Shown here: positions 34,072-43,041 of the stretch, one piece after another | Position numbering within the stretch: the first letter of the stretch is position 1 | How the letters are laid out: the number at the start of each line of letters is the position of its first letter | Notes under the pieces: generated by a model | What the model saw: the letters and a program-made list of their open reading frames with translations, nothing else | Told to the model about the DNA's origin: nothing | Databases searched by the model: none | Made by a program: the position numbers and the translations under genes | DNA from: Verrucomicrobium sp. GAS474 | Lineage (GTDB): Bacteria; Verrucomicrobiota; Verrucomicrobiia; Methylacidiphilales; GAS474 | NCBI RefSeq assembly: GCF_900105685.1 | Contig: NZ_LT629781.1 | Span: forward strand, 2,046,001 to 2,110,000 | Reading direction: 5' to 3' | Length of the DNA stretch: 64,000 nt

Positions 34072-35493
34072 TTACTTGAAGAGGTTGTTCAGGACTTTCT
34101 GGGCTCCGTCGATGACGGTCCCGGCGTTTTTCTGGACGGTTTCCTGGACCGAGTTGAAGGCGGCCCCGGTGAGGCGCGGGGTCAGGTCTTCCTTCACGTC
34201 GGAGACGGTGCCGCCGATCTGGACGACGGTCCAGACGTAGTCCCCGCGCTCCTCGGTGAAGACCTGGGTGCGGGCGCCGGGGATGAGGGAAAGGTTCCCC
34301 GGGGGGACGCCGAGCTTCAGCGTGCCGGAGAGGGCGTCGGTCGGCGGGCCGAGGACGTCGTCGCCGATCTGGCCGTCCTCGACGCGGATGCAGCCCTGCG
34401 ATTCGATGATGATGTTCCGCGCCTCGCGCCGGGCCGGGGTGAGGGTGAAGTCGAGGGAGACGGTCTGGAATTTCAGGTTCTTGTAGCGGGCGTCCTGGGT
34501 TCCCATCGCGATGTAGGTCTGGGCGGGAAGGCCCTGGAGGGAGGCCCCGGCGAGGCTCGCCTTGCCCTCGATCTTCCACGGGGCGTTCGGCGTCGCGGCG
34601 CGGGTGAGGCGGAAGGCGCTGTCGAGGTCGCCGACCAGCTTCGGCTTCCAATCCTCGGGGAGGAGGGGGGTGAGGGGGAAGGCGGCGACGTTGAACTGGA
34701 GGTCGAGGTCGGGATAGTCCCCGAGGCCGACCTCGCCCGAGGCGGTGACGGCCCCCTTCACGCCGTTGCTCCCGTTGCGGAACTCCGACCGGGTGATGTA
34801 GAGGCGGCCCGAGTTGATGCGGAGGGTGAACTCGGTGACCTTCAGCTGGGGTAGGAGGGCGATGCCGAGGGTGCCGCCCTTCGCGTCGACGTTCCAGTTC
34901 GTGTTCGTCTGGTTGTCTCCGCTCTTCAGGATGACCTGGAGGTCGGAGAGGCTGCCGCCGCCGCCCAGTTCCTTCGGCCACGTCATGTTGAGGGTGGCGA
35001 CCTTGATCGTGCCGAGACGGACCTGGCCGGAGGAGGCGTCCGCGGTCTTGGAAGCCGCGGCGGGAGTGGGCGCGGCCGCGGCGAGGGGGGCGTCGGGGAC
35101 GGCGGCGGAGGGGACCGAGGCGGGGACTTCCTTCAGGCTGAGGAGGACCTGGCCGATTTCGAGCATCGGGATCTCGAGCTTCCCGTGGAGGGCGGCGGAG
35201 AAGCCGATGTCCGCATGGATCTCGCGCAGGGAGAGGCGGTCGACCGAGGAGGCGGCCGGGCCGGTGGCGGTGAAGCCGGGGGTGTAGACGGAGAGGCCCT
35301 GCCAGCGGAAGGGCTCGAACTGGCCCTTCACGCCGAGGGCGTCGGAGACTCCCTGGGAGACCTTCGTCCGGAATTCCTCCCCCGCCAGGTAGCGGTTCAG
35401 CCAGACATAGCCGGTGATGCCGACGCCGACGAAGAGGACCATGACGAGGACGACGCCGATGAGGAGCCATTTAGCGGACTTGCCGAGCTTCAT
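34072..35493 (-). CDS. AsmA-like membrane-anchored protein
   Basis: A 473-residue protein starting at the ATG at 35493. One N-terminal membrane helix (WLLIGVVLVMVLFVGVGITG) is followed by a long periplasmic beta-rich region with the repeating short strands typical of AsmA-type proteins, which are bridge-like lipid-transfer candidates in the envelope. A Pro/Ala-rich linker lies at about 128-150, and an amphipathic C-terminal tail ends with VIDGAQKVLNNLFK. The assignment rests on architecture rather than a strict motif. Confidence 0.6.
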   Translation of the reverse strand: MKLGKSAKWLLIGVVLVMVLFVGVGITGYVWLNRYLAGEEFRTKVSQGVSDALGVKGQFEPFRWQGLSVYTPGFTATGPAASSVDRLSLREIHADIGFSAALHGKLEIPMLEIGQVLLSLKEVPASVPSAAVPDAPLAAAAPTPAAASKTADASSGQVRLGTIKVATLNMTWPKELGGGGSLSDLQVILKSGDNQTNTNWNVDAKGGTLGIALLPQLKVTEFTLRINSGRLYITRSEFRNGSNGVKGAVTASGEVGLGDYPDLDLQFNVAAFPLTPLLPEDWKPKLVGDLDSAFRLTRAATPNAPWKIEGKASLAGASLQGLPAQTYIAMGTQDARYKNLKFQTVSLDFTLTPARREARNIIIESQGCIRVEDGQIGDDVLGPPTDALSGTLKLGVPPGNLSLIPGARTQVFTEERGDYVWTVVQIGGTVSDVKEDLTPRLTGAAFNSVQETVQKNAGTVIDGAQKVLNNLFK

Positions 35494-35674
35494 AGAAAAA
35501 ATGGGGGGAGTGGGGAAATATAGACCAGGATGGGAAAGGACGAAGGCCCTATTTTCCACAAGGCGGGGGAAAAGGAAAGAATCGCCTTTTCGTTATGCTT
35601 TACTCTTATCTTTCCGCCTCGGAGGCTGCTTAGAAGGTTGACTCCCGCTGGCGGGCGGGACATCGTAGAATGTA

Positions 35675-37663
35675 ATGGCTGCAAAGACGCCTTCGCGGGT
35701 TTTAACGGTTTTGGTTGCCTGCTGCGTCTCCGGTTTGTTCCCGGGGTTCACGGCGGGTTTGAGCTCGGCCCAGGCCCAGTCGACCTGGAATCCCGGCAGC
35801 GGCGGCGGCATGGGAGCCAATCCCCAGCCCGCTCCGCAGCCCCAGCCCTTCGCGACGAGCTCCAACTCGAATCAGGGCGGCGGGAACTCGAATTCGGGTT
35901 CCAACAATAACAGCAAGCAGTCGAACAGCGACATCCCGATGTTCGATCCCGGGAGCGATGTGATGGCCTGGAACGGCCAGCACTGGAACGTGAACAACAA
36001 CCGGATATTCCGCGCCCGGCTGGAGAAGTTCCTCAACGCCCCGGAACAGAGCCAGGAGGAATACGCCGCCTACCAGGGCTACATCAAGCAGATCATCGAG
36101 CTGATGTCGCCGCAGAACGCCTCTTCGGCGAACATGGACAAGGCCTGGGCTCTCCTCCACAAGGCCTCCGATTACTCGATCGACGCGAACCTCTGCGACG
36201 GCCTCGCCGCGGCGATCCAGGCCGTCTGGCAGACGCAGAACCAGCAGGACCGCCTCGACGCCTCGGCCTCGGCTCTGGAGGAGCAGCGGAAGCAGCTCGA
36301 ATGGAACGCGAACGCGACGCTCAGCGACGCCGGTTCCTTCCAGTTCGCCCGGAACAAGGAGCAGCTGGAGGCGGTGAAGGAGGAGCGCCAGCGCCTCGCC
36401 CTCCCCTACGTCCAGCGCCTCGCCGAGGTCAACGCGCAGATGACCTTGAACAAGGCGAAGGGGGAACTGAGCGGGGCCGTCGCCCGCGTCCAGATGCAGT
36501 CCCTCCTGGTCCAGCTCTTCATGCAGCGCCGCTTCCAGCACGTGATCATCGGCGACCTCTTCTACCGCCAGCTCTTCCCGGACGGCGAGGGGAAGCTCCA
36601 GCTCTCGAAGGACGCCGAGTCGCTATTTTCCCAGGGCTCCGGGCTCCCCTCCGGGATGTCCCCGACGGTCTCGACCCTCGACACCCTCGCCCGCGAGGCG
36701 ATCCGCGACGTGAAGGAAGGGGTCCAGGCCTTCACCTTCCTCCTGGAGAAGAAGGAACTGGCGAGCGCCTCGGAGCGCCTCGCCGAGGTCTTCGCCGAGG
36801 GCGAGTACATGCCCGAGGTCCGGAACATCTCCCGCGACCAGAAACGGCAGACCCTCACCTTCGTCCAGAAGCAGAACGAGCTCCTCTCCGCGATCGACGT
36901 TAAGGATTTCACCCGCGCCGAGGCGCTGACGAACGACCTCACCGCGATGGCCGCCGACTTCGATTCCTCCAAGCCGATGGCGGTGATCCAGACCTCGAAG
37001 ACCGTCGCCGGGATGCACCTCGCGAAGGCGAAGGCGGCGGCGGCGGGCGGCGACCGGGCGACCGTCGAGGCCGAGCTGAAGGAGGCGACCGAGATCTGGC
37101 CGCGCAATCCCGACCTCGCCTCGGTCTCGAAGCGGATCTTCGACGGGGCCGACGTCCAGCTGCAGGCCCTCAGCGACCTCGACCGGCTCCTGAGCCAGCA
37201 CAACTACCGCCAGATCTTCGACGACCGCGGGAAGTACATCGCCGTCACCGCCCTCTATCCCGACAAGCAGCCCCAGCTCCAGAAGGTGCTGGAGGAGGTC
37301 CAGACGATCGAGATGGCCATCGTCCGCTCGACCGAGGTCGAGAAGCGCGGCGACTACGTCGGCGCGTGGGAGGGGGTCGAGAAGACGGCCGAGCAATACA
37401 AGACCGATCCGAAGCTCAACCAGTTCCGCGCGCAGCTGACGACCGAGGCGGCCGACTTCGTCCGCACCGTGCGGACGGCCCAGGACCTCGAGAAGAAGGG
37501 GCAGATCGGTTCCTCCCTCGCCTGGTACCTGAAGGCGCAGAAGCTTTATCCGCCGAGCGAGTTCGCCCAGGACGGCATCGCCCGGCTCTCGCACAAGATC
37601 CTTCCCGAGAGCGCGAACGGCGGGGACGCCGCCGCCGTCGATTCCGGGGCTCCCTCCTCCTGA
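35675..37663 (+). CDS. Large exported helical protein of unknown function
   Basis: A 662-residue protein with a signal peptide ending near SSAQAQ. Residues about 40-85 are low-complexity, rich in Gly, Asn, Ser and Gln. From about residue 100 the protein is strongly alpha-helical with many Gln and Glu residues (such as LEEQRKQLEWNANATL and LVQLFMQRRFQHVIIGDLFY). The C-terminal 250 residues contain TPR-like pairs (LTNDLTAMAADFDSS, AWEGVEKTAEQYKTD). No catalytic motif is visible. It starts a run of six plus-strand genes that ends with a periplasmic binding protein. Confidence 0.75.
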   Translation: MAAKTPSRVLTVLVACCVSGLFPGFTAGLSSAQAQSTWNPGSGGGMGANPQPAPQPQPFATSSNSNQGGGNSNSGSNNNSKQSNSDIPMFDPGSDVMAWNGQHWNVNNNRIFRARLEKFLNAPEQSQEEYAAYQGYIKQIIELMSPQNASSANMDKAWALLHKASDYSIDANLCDGLAAAIQAVWQTQNQQDRLDASASALEEQRKQLEWNANATLSDAGSFQFARNKEQLEAVKEERQRLALPYVQRLAEVNAQMTLNKAKGELSGAVARVQMQSLLVQLFMQRRFQHVIIGDLFYRQLFPDGEGKLQLSKDAESLFSQGSGLPSGMSPTVSTLDTLAREAIRDVKEGVQAFTFLLEKKELASASERLAEVFAEGEYMPEVRNISRDQKRQTLTFVQKQNELLSAIDVKDFTRAEALTNDLTAMAADFDSSKPMAVIQTSKTVAGMHLAKAKAAAAGGDRATVEAELKEATEIWPRNPDLASVSKRIFDGADVQLQALSDLDRLLSQHNYRQIFDDRGKYIAVTALYPDKQPQLQKVLEEVQTIEMAIVRSTEVEKRGDYVGAWEGVEKTAEQYKTDPKLNQFRAQLTTEAADFVRTVRTAQDLEKKGQIGSSLAWYLKAQKLYPPSEFAQDGIARLSHKILPESANGGDAAAVDSGAPSS

Positions 37664-37677
37664 GCATGGCCTGAAGC

Positions 37678-38253
37678 ATGAAAAATCGTCTTCCCCTCCG
37701 AGCCGCCTTGCTGGCGCTCTCCCTGCCGCTCTTCCCGGCCTCCTCGGTCCGCGCCGACGACTCGACGATCGCCCCGGCCCCGCCGCGCTGGCTCTGGACG
37801 GCGAACCTTCCCGGCGGAACGGTGAAGGTCCATGTGCAGCGGATCATCTCGGTCAGCTTCTCCCGCTACACCGTCGAGGGGGGCTTCCGGGTGACGGAAC
37901 TCGTCGTCGACACCTACGGGAACAATTCGATCCGCATCTACGCCGTCGAGAACGGCGTCGAGGCGTCGAGCCCCAACGGGATGGCGAAGACCGCCGTCGG
38001 GGCGCTGCAGGACAAGGTCGAGGCGGCGGCGAACCACGCGGCGGCGGCGGTCGGCGGCGGCGACACCCTCTCCGACCTCACCTCGACGATGGTGATGAAG
38101 AAGTATCCCGAGGCGACCCACGCCCACACCGTCGAATACCGCGTCTCCAAGCCGAAGGAAGTCTACGACATCTATCGCAGCGCCGACAGCGCGTGGGAAT
38201 CGGGCCAGGGCGGCACCTACACCACGGAATCGGGCCCGCTGGTGATCCAGTAG
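37678..38253 (+). CDS. Exported protein of unknown function
   Basis: A 191-residue protein with a signal peptide (LLALSLPLFPASSVRA). The mature part contains a beta-rich stretch (VKVHVQRIISVSFSRYTVEG, VDTYGNNSIRIYAVENG), then an Ala-rich helix (KVEAAANHAAAAVGG) and a further beta part. It starts fourteen bases after the stop of the helical protein and is likely in the same operon. I do not recognise the family. Confidence 0.7.
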   Translation: MKNRLPLRAALLALSLPLFPASSVRADDSTIAPAPPRWLWTANLPGGTVKVHVQRIISVSFSRYTVEGGFRVTELVVDTYGNNSIRIYAVENGVEASSPNGMAKTAVGALQDKVEAAANHAAAAVGGGDTLSDLTSTMVMKKYPEATHAHTVEYRVSKPKEVYDIYRSADSAWESGQGGTYTTESGPLVIQ

Positions 38254-38305
38254 CCCATAGCCCATAGGCCGCAAGCAAGAGCGCCCCGTCCGCCCCGTTT
38301 TTTCC

Positions 38306-39220
38306 ATGCTCGAACTGCGCGACGTATCGATCGAGATCGAGGGGGACGACGGCCCGCGCCGCCTCCTCGACAGCGTCTCGGCGAAGTTCCGTCCCGGCGA
38401 GTTCTGGGCCGTGATCGGCCCCTCGGGCTGCGGGAAGAGCACCCTCATCAAGACCGTCGCCGGGCTGCTGGAGAACACCGGCGGGGCCGTCTTCTGGCAG
38501 GGGCGCGACCTCGACAAGGAGGGGGACTTCGCCGTCGGCGAGCTCGCCTACGTCCCCCAGTTCAGCATCGCCCACGAGTCCCTCACCGTCGACGAGAGCA
38601 TCGCCTACGCCATCCGCCTCCGCGTCGCCGGGCTCTCCTCGGCGCAGCGCGCCCAGCGGAAGGAGCGGGTGTTGCGGGAGACCGGCCTCACCCCCTTCTC
38701 CGACCGTCCCGTCCGGGTCCTCTCCGGCGGGCAGCGCCGCCGCCTCGCCCTCGCCCTCGAGTTGATCAGCGATCCGGCGATCCTCCTCTGCGACGAGGTG
38801 ACGAGCGGCCTCGATCCCCGTTCCGAGGACGAGATCGTGGCGCTCCTCGCGGGCCTCGCCCATGGCTCCGGCGGCGGCGGGGCCGACCGCCTCGTCCTCA
38901 GCGTCACCCACAGCCTCCGGCAGGCGGAGCTCTACGACGGCGTCGCGGTCCTCTTCCAGGGGCGGGTCGTCTTCCTGGGGAAGGGGACTCTCCTGACCGA
39001 ATACTTCGGCATCGCCCACCACGAGGGGGTCTTCAACCGCCTCTCCGATTACGAGCCCGAGCAGTGGGCCGAAGGCTGGCGCCGTTACGCGGCCGAGGTC
39101 GCCGCGGCGCTGGAGGGGATGGGCGAGGTGCAGCAGGTGCCGCCCTCCGTCTCCGCGGCATCCGAAGCCGACGCGCCTCTCCCCGATAATCCCGACGGCG
39201 AAACGAAGGAGATCGCATGA
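38306..39220 (+). CDS. ABC transporter ATP-binding protein (ABCG-like)
   Basis: A 304-residue nucleotide-binding subunit. Walker A is GPSGCGKST (38-46), the signature LSGGQRRR (139-146) and Walker B ILLCDE with the downstream D-loop TSGLD (160-170). Its order and the ABC2-type permease that follows are those of the ABCG group, which mostly exports lipids, polymers or drugs. The C-terminal 60 residues are an extra acidic extension. The stop overlaps the permease start (ATGA). Confidence 0.9.
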   Translation: MLELRDVSIEIEGDDGPRRLLDSVSAKFRPGEFWAVIGPSGCGKSTLIKTVAGLLENTGGAVFWQGRDLDKEGDFAVGELAYVPQFSIAHESLTVDESIAYAIRLRVAGLSSAQRAQRKERVLRETGLTPFSDRPVRVLSGGQRRRLALALELISDPAILLCDEVTSGLDPRSEDEIVALLAGLAHGSGGGGADRLVLSVTHSLRQAELYDGVAVLFQGRVVFLGKGTLLTEYFGIAHHEGVFNRLSDYEPEQWAEGWRRYAAEVAAALEGMGEVQQVPPSVSAASEADAPLPDNPDGETKEIA

Positions 39221-40215
39221 GCGACGACGCCGTTCCTTCATCTTCTCCGGCACCCGAGTCGGCACCCGAACCGGTGGCCCAGCCTAAATCGAAGCCGCCG
39301 AAGGCCCCGGCCAAGGCCAAAACCAAGGCTCCCGCCAAGGCCCCGGCGATCCGCCGTCCCGATGCGGTCACCCAATTCGTCTTCGTCCTCCTCCGGCGGA
39401 TCGTGATCTTCTTCAAGGTCCCGTCCCAGTGCTGGCTCCAGCTGGCGCTCATCCTCGCCTTCCCCCTCCTCGTCGTCCTCTTCGTCTGGAACGGCCTCCC
39501 CCAGACCCAGAACATGAGCATGACGTCGGGGAACGACATGCTGACGCAGCTGAAGGAAGCCGCCGGCTACACCGAGGAGGCGGCCCGCATCGGCGGCCTC
39601 GTCTCCGGCCTCGTCATGATCCAGGTGGTGCTGCTGGGGCTGATGGGCTCGAACAACGGCGCGCGGGAAGTCGCCGGGGAGCGGCTCCTCTTCGAGAAGG
39701 AGAAGCTGGCCGGGCTCCGTCCGGGGAGCTACCTGCTGGCGAAATCGACCTTCGTCTTCACCCTCGCCTTCGTCCAGTCGGTCTGGATGACGATCTTCGT
39801 CTACTTCGTCGGCCAGTTCCCGGGCGACCTCCTCTCCCAGTTCGTCTCCCTCTTCCTGACCAACGCGGCGATCAGCTCCGTCTGCCTTGCGATCTCGTGC
39901 TGGGCCCCGACGGCGGAGCAGGCCTCGATGATCTCGATCTACCTCGTCGGCTTCCAGCTCCCGCTCTCGGGGGCCGTCCTCGCGCTGCCGGAGCCGCTCG
40001 GCTCGATGGTCCGCCCCTTCATCGCCTCCTACTGGGGCTGGTCCTCCTACCTCCAGACGATCCAGGATACCCGCTTCTACGACATGGTGAAGGCCGTCGC
40101 CCAGACGCCGCTCTCCTCCTCCTCGCTCTGCTGGTGGATGTTGCTCGGCCACATCGCCGTGGGGCAGATCTTCGCCTGGCTCGGCTGCGTCCGCAGCCGC
40201 TGGAGCGACGGCTAG
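39217..40215 (+). CDS. ABC-2 type transporter permease
   Basis: A 332-residue inner-membrane subunit. The first 50 residues are rich in Pro, Ala and Lys and likely cytoplasmic. A membrane helix at about residues 68-90 is followed by five more hydrophobic segments with the ABC-2 permease pattern, including NNGAREVAGERLLFEKEK, which matches the intracellular coupling segment of ABCG permeases, and CWAPTAEQASMISIYLVGFQ. It pairs with the preceding ATPase through a four-base overlap. Substrate unknown. Confidence 0.87.
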   Translation: MSDDAVPSSSPAPESAPEPVAQPKSKPPKAPAKAKTKAPAKAPAIRRPDAVTQFVFVLLRRIVIFFKVPSQCWLQLALILAFPLLVVLFVWNGLPQTQNMSMTSGNDMLTQLKEAAGYTEEAARIGGLVSGLVMIQVVLLGLMGSNNGAREVAGERLLFEKEKLAGLRPGSYLLAKSTFVFTLAFVQSVWMTIFVYFVGQFPGDLLSQFVSLFLTNAAISSVCLAISCWAPTAEQASMISIYLVGFQLPLSGAVLALPEPLGSMVRPFIASYWGWSSYLQTIQDTRFYDMVKAVAQTPLSSSSLCWWMLLGHIAVGQIFAWLGCVRSRWSDG

Positions 40216-40286
40216 ATCATGGCCCGATTCCGAGTTCTGTCTTGTGGCCGGTCTTTCCCGCCACTACCCTCCTAAGACCCGCTTCT

Positions 40287-40682
40287 ATGGCACGCAAGGC
40301 TCGCTCGAAGATTTCCGTCAGCACCCTGATCCTCGTCGTCATCCTCGTCGCCGCCGGGATGGGCGGCGGGGCCTACGTCTTCAAGCAGACCAGCGATCCC
40401 TACCGGACGATCTCCCCGCTCGACCTCCCCGCCTACCTCGACAACGCGAACAGCCTCCGGGGGAACAGCTACAAGGTCGAGGGGACCGTCGAGAACTCCC
40501 TCGCCTGGTCGCCGACGAAGGGCCGCCTCATCTCGGTCATCGTCGGGGACAACGGCGTCGTCGCGATCTTCGTCCCGGCCAAGTTCAACTACCTCAATCT
40601 CCAGAAGGGCCAGCGTTACCAGTTCAAGGTCGAGATCGGCAAGGACGGCGTGATCGAGGTCACCGACATGAGAAAGGTCTAA
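40287..40682 (+). CDS. Small membrane-anchored OB-fold-like protein
   Basis: A 131-residue protein starting at the ATG at 40287. An N-terminal membrane helix (VSTLILVVILVAAGMGGGAYVF) is followed by a short exported domain. Segments YKVEGTVENSLAW, VAIFVPAKFNYLNLQKGQRY and FKVEIGKDGVIEVTDMRKV have the strand pattern of an OB fold, reminiscent of CcmE-type or related small periplasmic proteins, but the CcmE haem His is not present. It begins 71 bases after the permease stop and ends four bases before the binding-protein gene. Confidence 0.6.
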   Translation: MARKARSKISVSTLILVVILVAAGMGGGAYVFKQTSDPYRTISPLDLPAYLDNANSLRGNSYKVEGTVENSLAWSPTKGRLISVIVGDNGVVAIFVPAKFNYLNLQKGQRYQFKVEIGKDGVIEVTDMRKV

Positions 40683-40686
40683 TCCC

Positions 40687-41754
40687 GTGGCCCGTCCCGG
40701 TTTCCTTCTCGCCCGCGCGGTCGTCCTTGCCCTTGCCCTCCTCGGTTCTGCCCCCTTCCTCCCCGCCGCCGGGGCCGCCCCCGTCCACGTCGCCCTCGTC
40801 CCCATCCATGCCGGGGAGTATGCCGACGCCCTGCTGGCCGGGGCGCAGAAGGCGGCGAAGGACCTCGCCGGGACGGGAGGGGAGGCTCCGACCGTCGAGG
40901 TCTTCCTCCCTGCGACGGCCGACGTGGCCGGGCAGACGCAGGCCATTTTGAAGGGGGCTTCCGCCGGTTGCGCCGGGATGATCCTCTCCCCGGTCGGCGG
41001 CGCGCGGAGCCCCAATTTCCTCGGCCGGATCGAGGAGGCCTTCCGCAGCGGCTGTACCGGCATCGTCGTCGACGCCCCCTTTTCCTCCCCCTACATCGCG
41101 GGATTGGTCGGGACCGGTTTCTACCAGTCGGGGCAGGAGGCCGGGGCCTTCCTGGCGAAGCGGATCGGCGGGGACGGCGGCGTCCTCATCGTCGGCGATC
41201 CGAAGGCTTCCCTCGGCGTCTCCCAATTTGAAAAGGGGATGATCGAGGGGCTCCGGCTCTATCCCAACGCGCTCGCGATCACCTCCGGCGACCTCGCCCA
41301 GGGGATCCCCGGCGTGGCGGCGAGCGAGGTCGGGCCGATCCTGAAGCGGCTCGGCGGGAAGGTCGCGGCCCTCTGCGTCGCCGATCCCGAGGCGTGGCCC
41401 GAGGTCGCCCGCGCGTTGAAAGAGGCCGCCGCTGCCGCCTCCAACGGCGGGAACGGGGCGAAGCCGGTGGTCATGGTCTACGGCAACCGGAAGGAGACCC
41501 TCGCCGCCCTCGGCGCGGGGGAGATCGACTCGGTCATCGCCGATTGTCCCTACCTCATCGGCTACCACGCGATGAAGGGGGCGGTCGCCGGGGCGCGGGG
41601 GAAGCCCGTCGCCGCCCAGCGCAATGTGGCGACGAAGATCATCACGACCGACAAGCTGGCCGATCCGAAGATTGCAGAGTTCCTCAATCCCGAGGTTTCC
41701 GGGGTCGGCCTGCAGGAAGAGCGGGCGGCGCGGCCGATCCTGCTCGATCCGTAA
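40687..41754 (+). CDS. Periplasmic sugar-binding-type protein (PBP1 fold)
   Basis: A 355-residue exported protein of the RbsB-like periplasmic binding group. The GTG at 40687 gives a signal peptide (LLARAVVLALALLGSAPFLPA-type). The two-domain fold is marked by HVALVPIHAGEYADALLAGA, CAGMILSPVGGA, GIVVDAPFSSPYIAGLVGTG and KPVVMVYGNRKE. Such proteins usually deliver sugars to an ABC importer or to a sensor. No importer permease is next to it; the nearby ABC pair looks like an exporter. Its ligand is unknown. The T2SS gspF gene ends convergently four bases away. Confidence 0.8.
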   Translation: MARPGFLLARAVVLALALLGSAPFLPAAGAAPVHVALVPIHAGEYADALLAGAQKAAKDLAGTGGEAPTVEVFLPATADVAGQTQAILKGASAGCAGMILSPVGGARSPNFLGRIEEAFRSGCTGIVVDAPFSSPYIAGLVGTGFYQSGQEAGAFLAKRIGGDGGVLIVGDPKASLGVSQFEKGMIEGLRLYPNALAITSGDLAQGIPGVAASEVGPILKRLGGKVAALCVADPEAWPEVARALKEAAAAASNGGNGAKPVVMVYGNRKETLAALGAGEIDSVIADCPYLIGYHAMKGAVAGARGKPVAAQRNVATKIITTDKLADPKIAEFLNPEVSGVGLQEERAARPILLDP

Positions 41755-41757
41755 GCC

Positions 41758-43020
41758 TTAGTGGGCCTTGAGGCCCGAGACGGCGGAAAAGATGCCGGTG
41801 ATCATCGAGAAGGCGACGACGCCGACGACGAGCGCCATCACGAGAACGATCGTCGGCTGGATGATGGCGGTGAGGCGCTGGATCTTGATGTTCAATTCCT
41901 TGTCGTAGCGGGTGCCGATTTTCTCCAGCGAGGTCGAGAGATCGCCGGTCTGTTCCCCGACGGCGACCATGTCGATCAGCGTCGGCGGGAATTCGCCGAC
42001 GCGCTGGAAGGCCCGGGAGAGGGTTCCCCCTTCGCTGACCATCGCCACGACGCGGGAGAGCTGCCCGCGCAGATGGGTGTTCCCCGTCGCCGCCTCCATG
42101 AGGCGGAGGGCATTGAGGAGGGGGATGCCGCTCCCGACCATCGTCGCCAGCGTCTGGGAGAGCTGGACGTAGTAGCGGGAGGAGATGACGGCGCCGACGA
42201 GGGGGAGGCGGAGCTGGGCGCGGTCCCACCAGGCGCGGCCCTCGGTCGTCTGGATATAGCTCCAGAAGCCGAAGGCGAGGCCGCCCGCGGCGAGGGCGAC
42301 GGCCCACCACCACGTGGCGATGAAGTTGCTGGAGAGGATCAGGAGCCGGGTGAGGAGCGGCTGCTCGGTCCCGGTCTTCGAGAAAAGCATGGTGAGGTTC
42401 GGGACGAGGACGACCATGAAGACGACCATGAGCCCGGCCCCCGCGAGGGTCATGAAGGCCGGATAGATGAGGGCCTGGATGACGCGGCTGCGGAGTTCCT
42501 GCATGGCGGCGAGGAAGCGCGACTGCCGCCGGAGGATCTGCGGGAGCGCGCCGCTCAACTCGCCCGCCTCGGCGAGGCGGCAGTAGAGCTCGCCGAAGCT
42601 GGCCGAGGTCCGCCGCAGGGCGACGGAGAAGCTGACGCCGTCCCGGATCTCCTCGCGGAGCCGGGCGACGACGCCCTTCAGCTTCGTCAGCTCGCTCCGC
42701 TGGGACATGAGGCGGAGGGCGGGCTCGAGCTGGAGCCCGGCGTCGAGGAGGTCGCTGATCTCGTCGGTGAAGTGGACGATCTGGGTGGCGTTCAGCGCGA
42801 GGGAACCGGCCTCGGCGAAGGACGAGGCGGGATTGCGGTCGGGATCGTCGGCGGCGGTCCCTGCGCCTGCGCCGGTCCCGAGGGGCTTCGGACGGACGGA
42901 GATCGGCTGGAGGCGTCCGGCCTCGAGCTTGTGGAGGGCGTCGCCCCGGGACTTCGCCTCGATCTCGCCCGAGGTGCGGGCGCCGCGCGCGTCGACGGCC
43001 TGGTAGACGAATAGGCTCAT
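41758..43020 (-). CDS. gspF: Type II secretion system inner-membrane protein GspF
   Basis: A 420-residue inner-membrane platform protein. Two T2SSF domains (residues about 80-205 and 285-405) each carry the conserved FTDEISDLLDAG-type and LSQTLATMVGSGIPLLNAL-type segments, and three membrane helices lie near residues 185-210, 235-255 and 390-415. An AGAGAGT-type linker at about residue 55 precedes the first domain. It is co-transcribed behind gspE with 21 bases between and has an AGAGGA ribosome binding site. Confidence 0.93.
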   Translation of the reverse strand: MSLFVYQAVDARGARTSGEIEAKSRGDALHKLEAGRLQPISVRPKPLGTGAGAGTAADDPDRNPASSFAEAGSLALNATQIVHFTDEISDLLDAGLQLEPALRLMSQRSELTKLKGVVARLREEIRDGVSFSVALRRTSASFGELYCRLAEAGELSGALPQILRRQSRFLAAMQELRSRVIQALIYPAFMTLAGAGLMVVFMVVLVPNLTMLFSKTGTEQPLLTRLLILSSNFIATWWWAVALAAGGLAFGFWSYIQTTEGRAWWDRAQLRLPLVGAVISSRYYVQLSQTLATMVGSGIPLLNALRLMEAATGNTHLRGQLSRVVAMVSEGGTLSRAFQRVGEFPPTLIDMVAVGEQTGDLSTSLEKIGTRYDKELNIKIQRLTAIIQPTIVLVMALVVGVVAFSMITGIFSAVSGLKAH

Positions 43021-43041
43021 CGGTTCCTCTTGCCGTTCATC

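Noticed and set aside
40287-40682. CcmE haem chaperone
   Set aside because: The OB-fold-like pattern is similar, but the haem-binding His motif and other ccm genes are absent.
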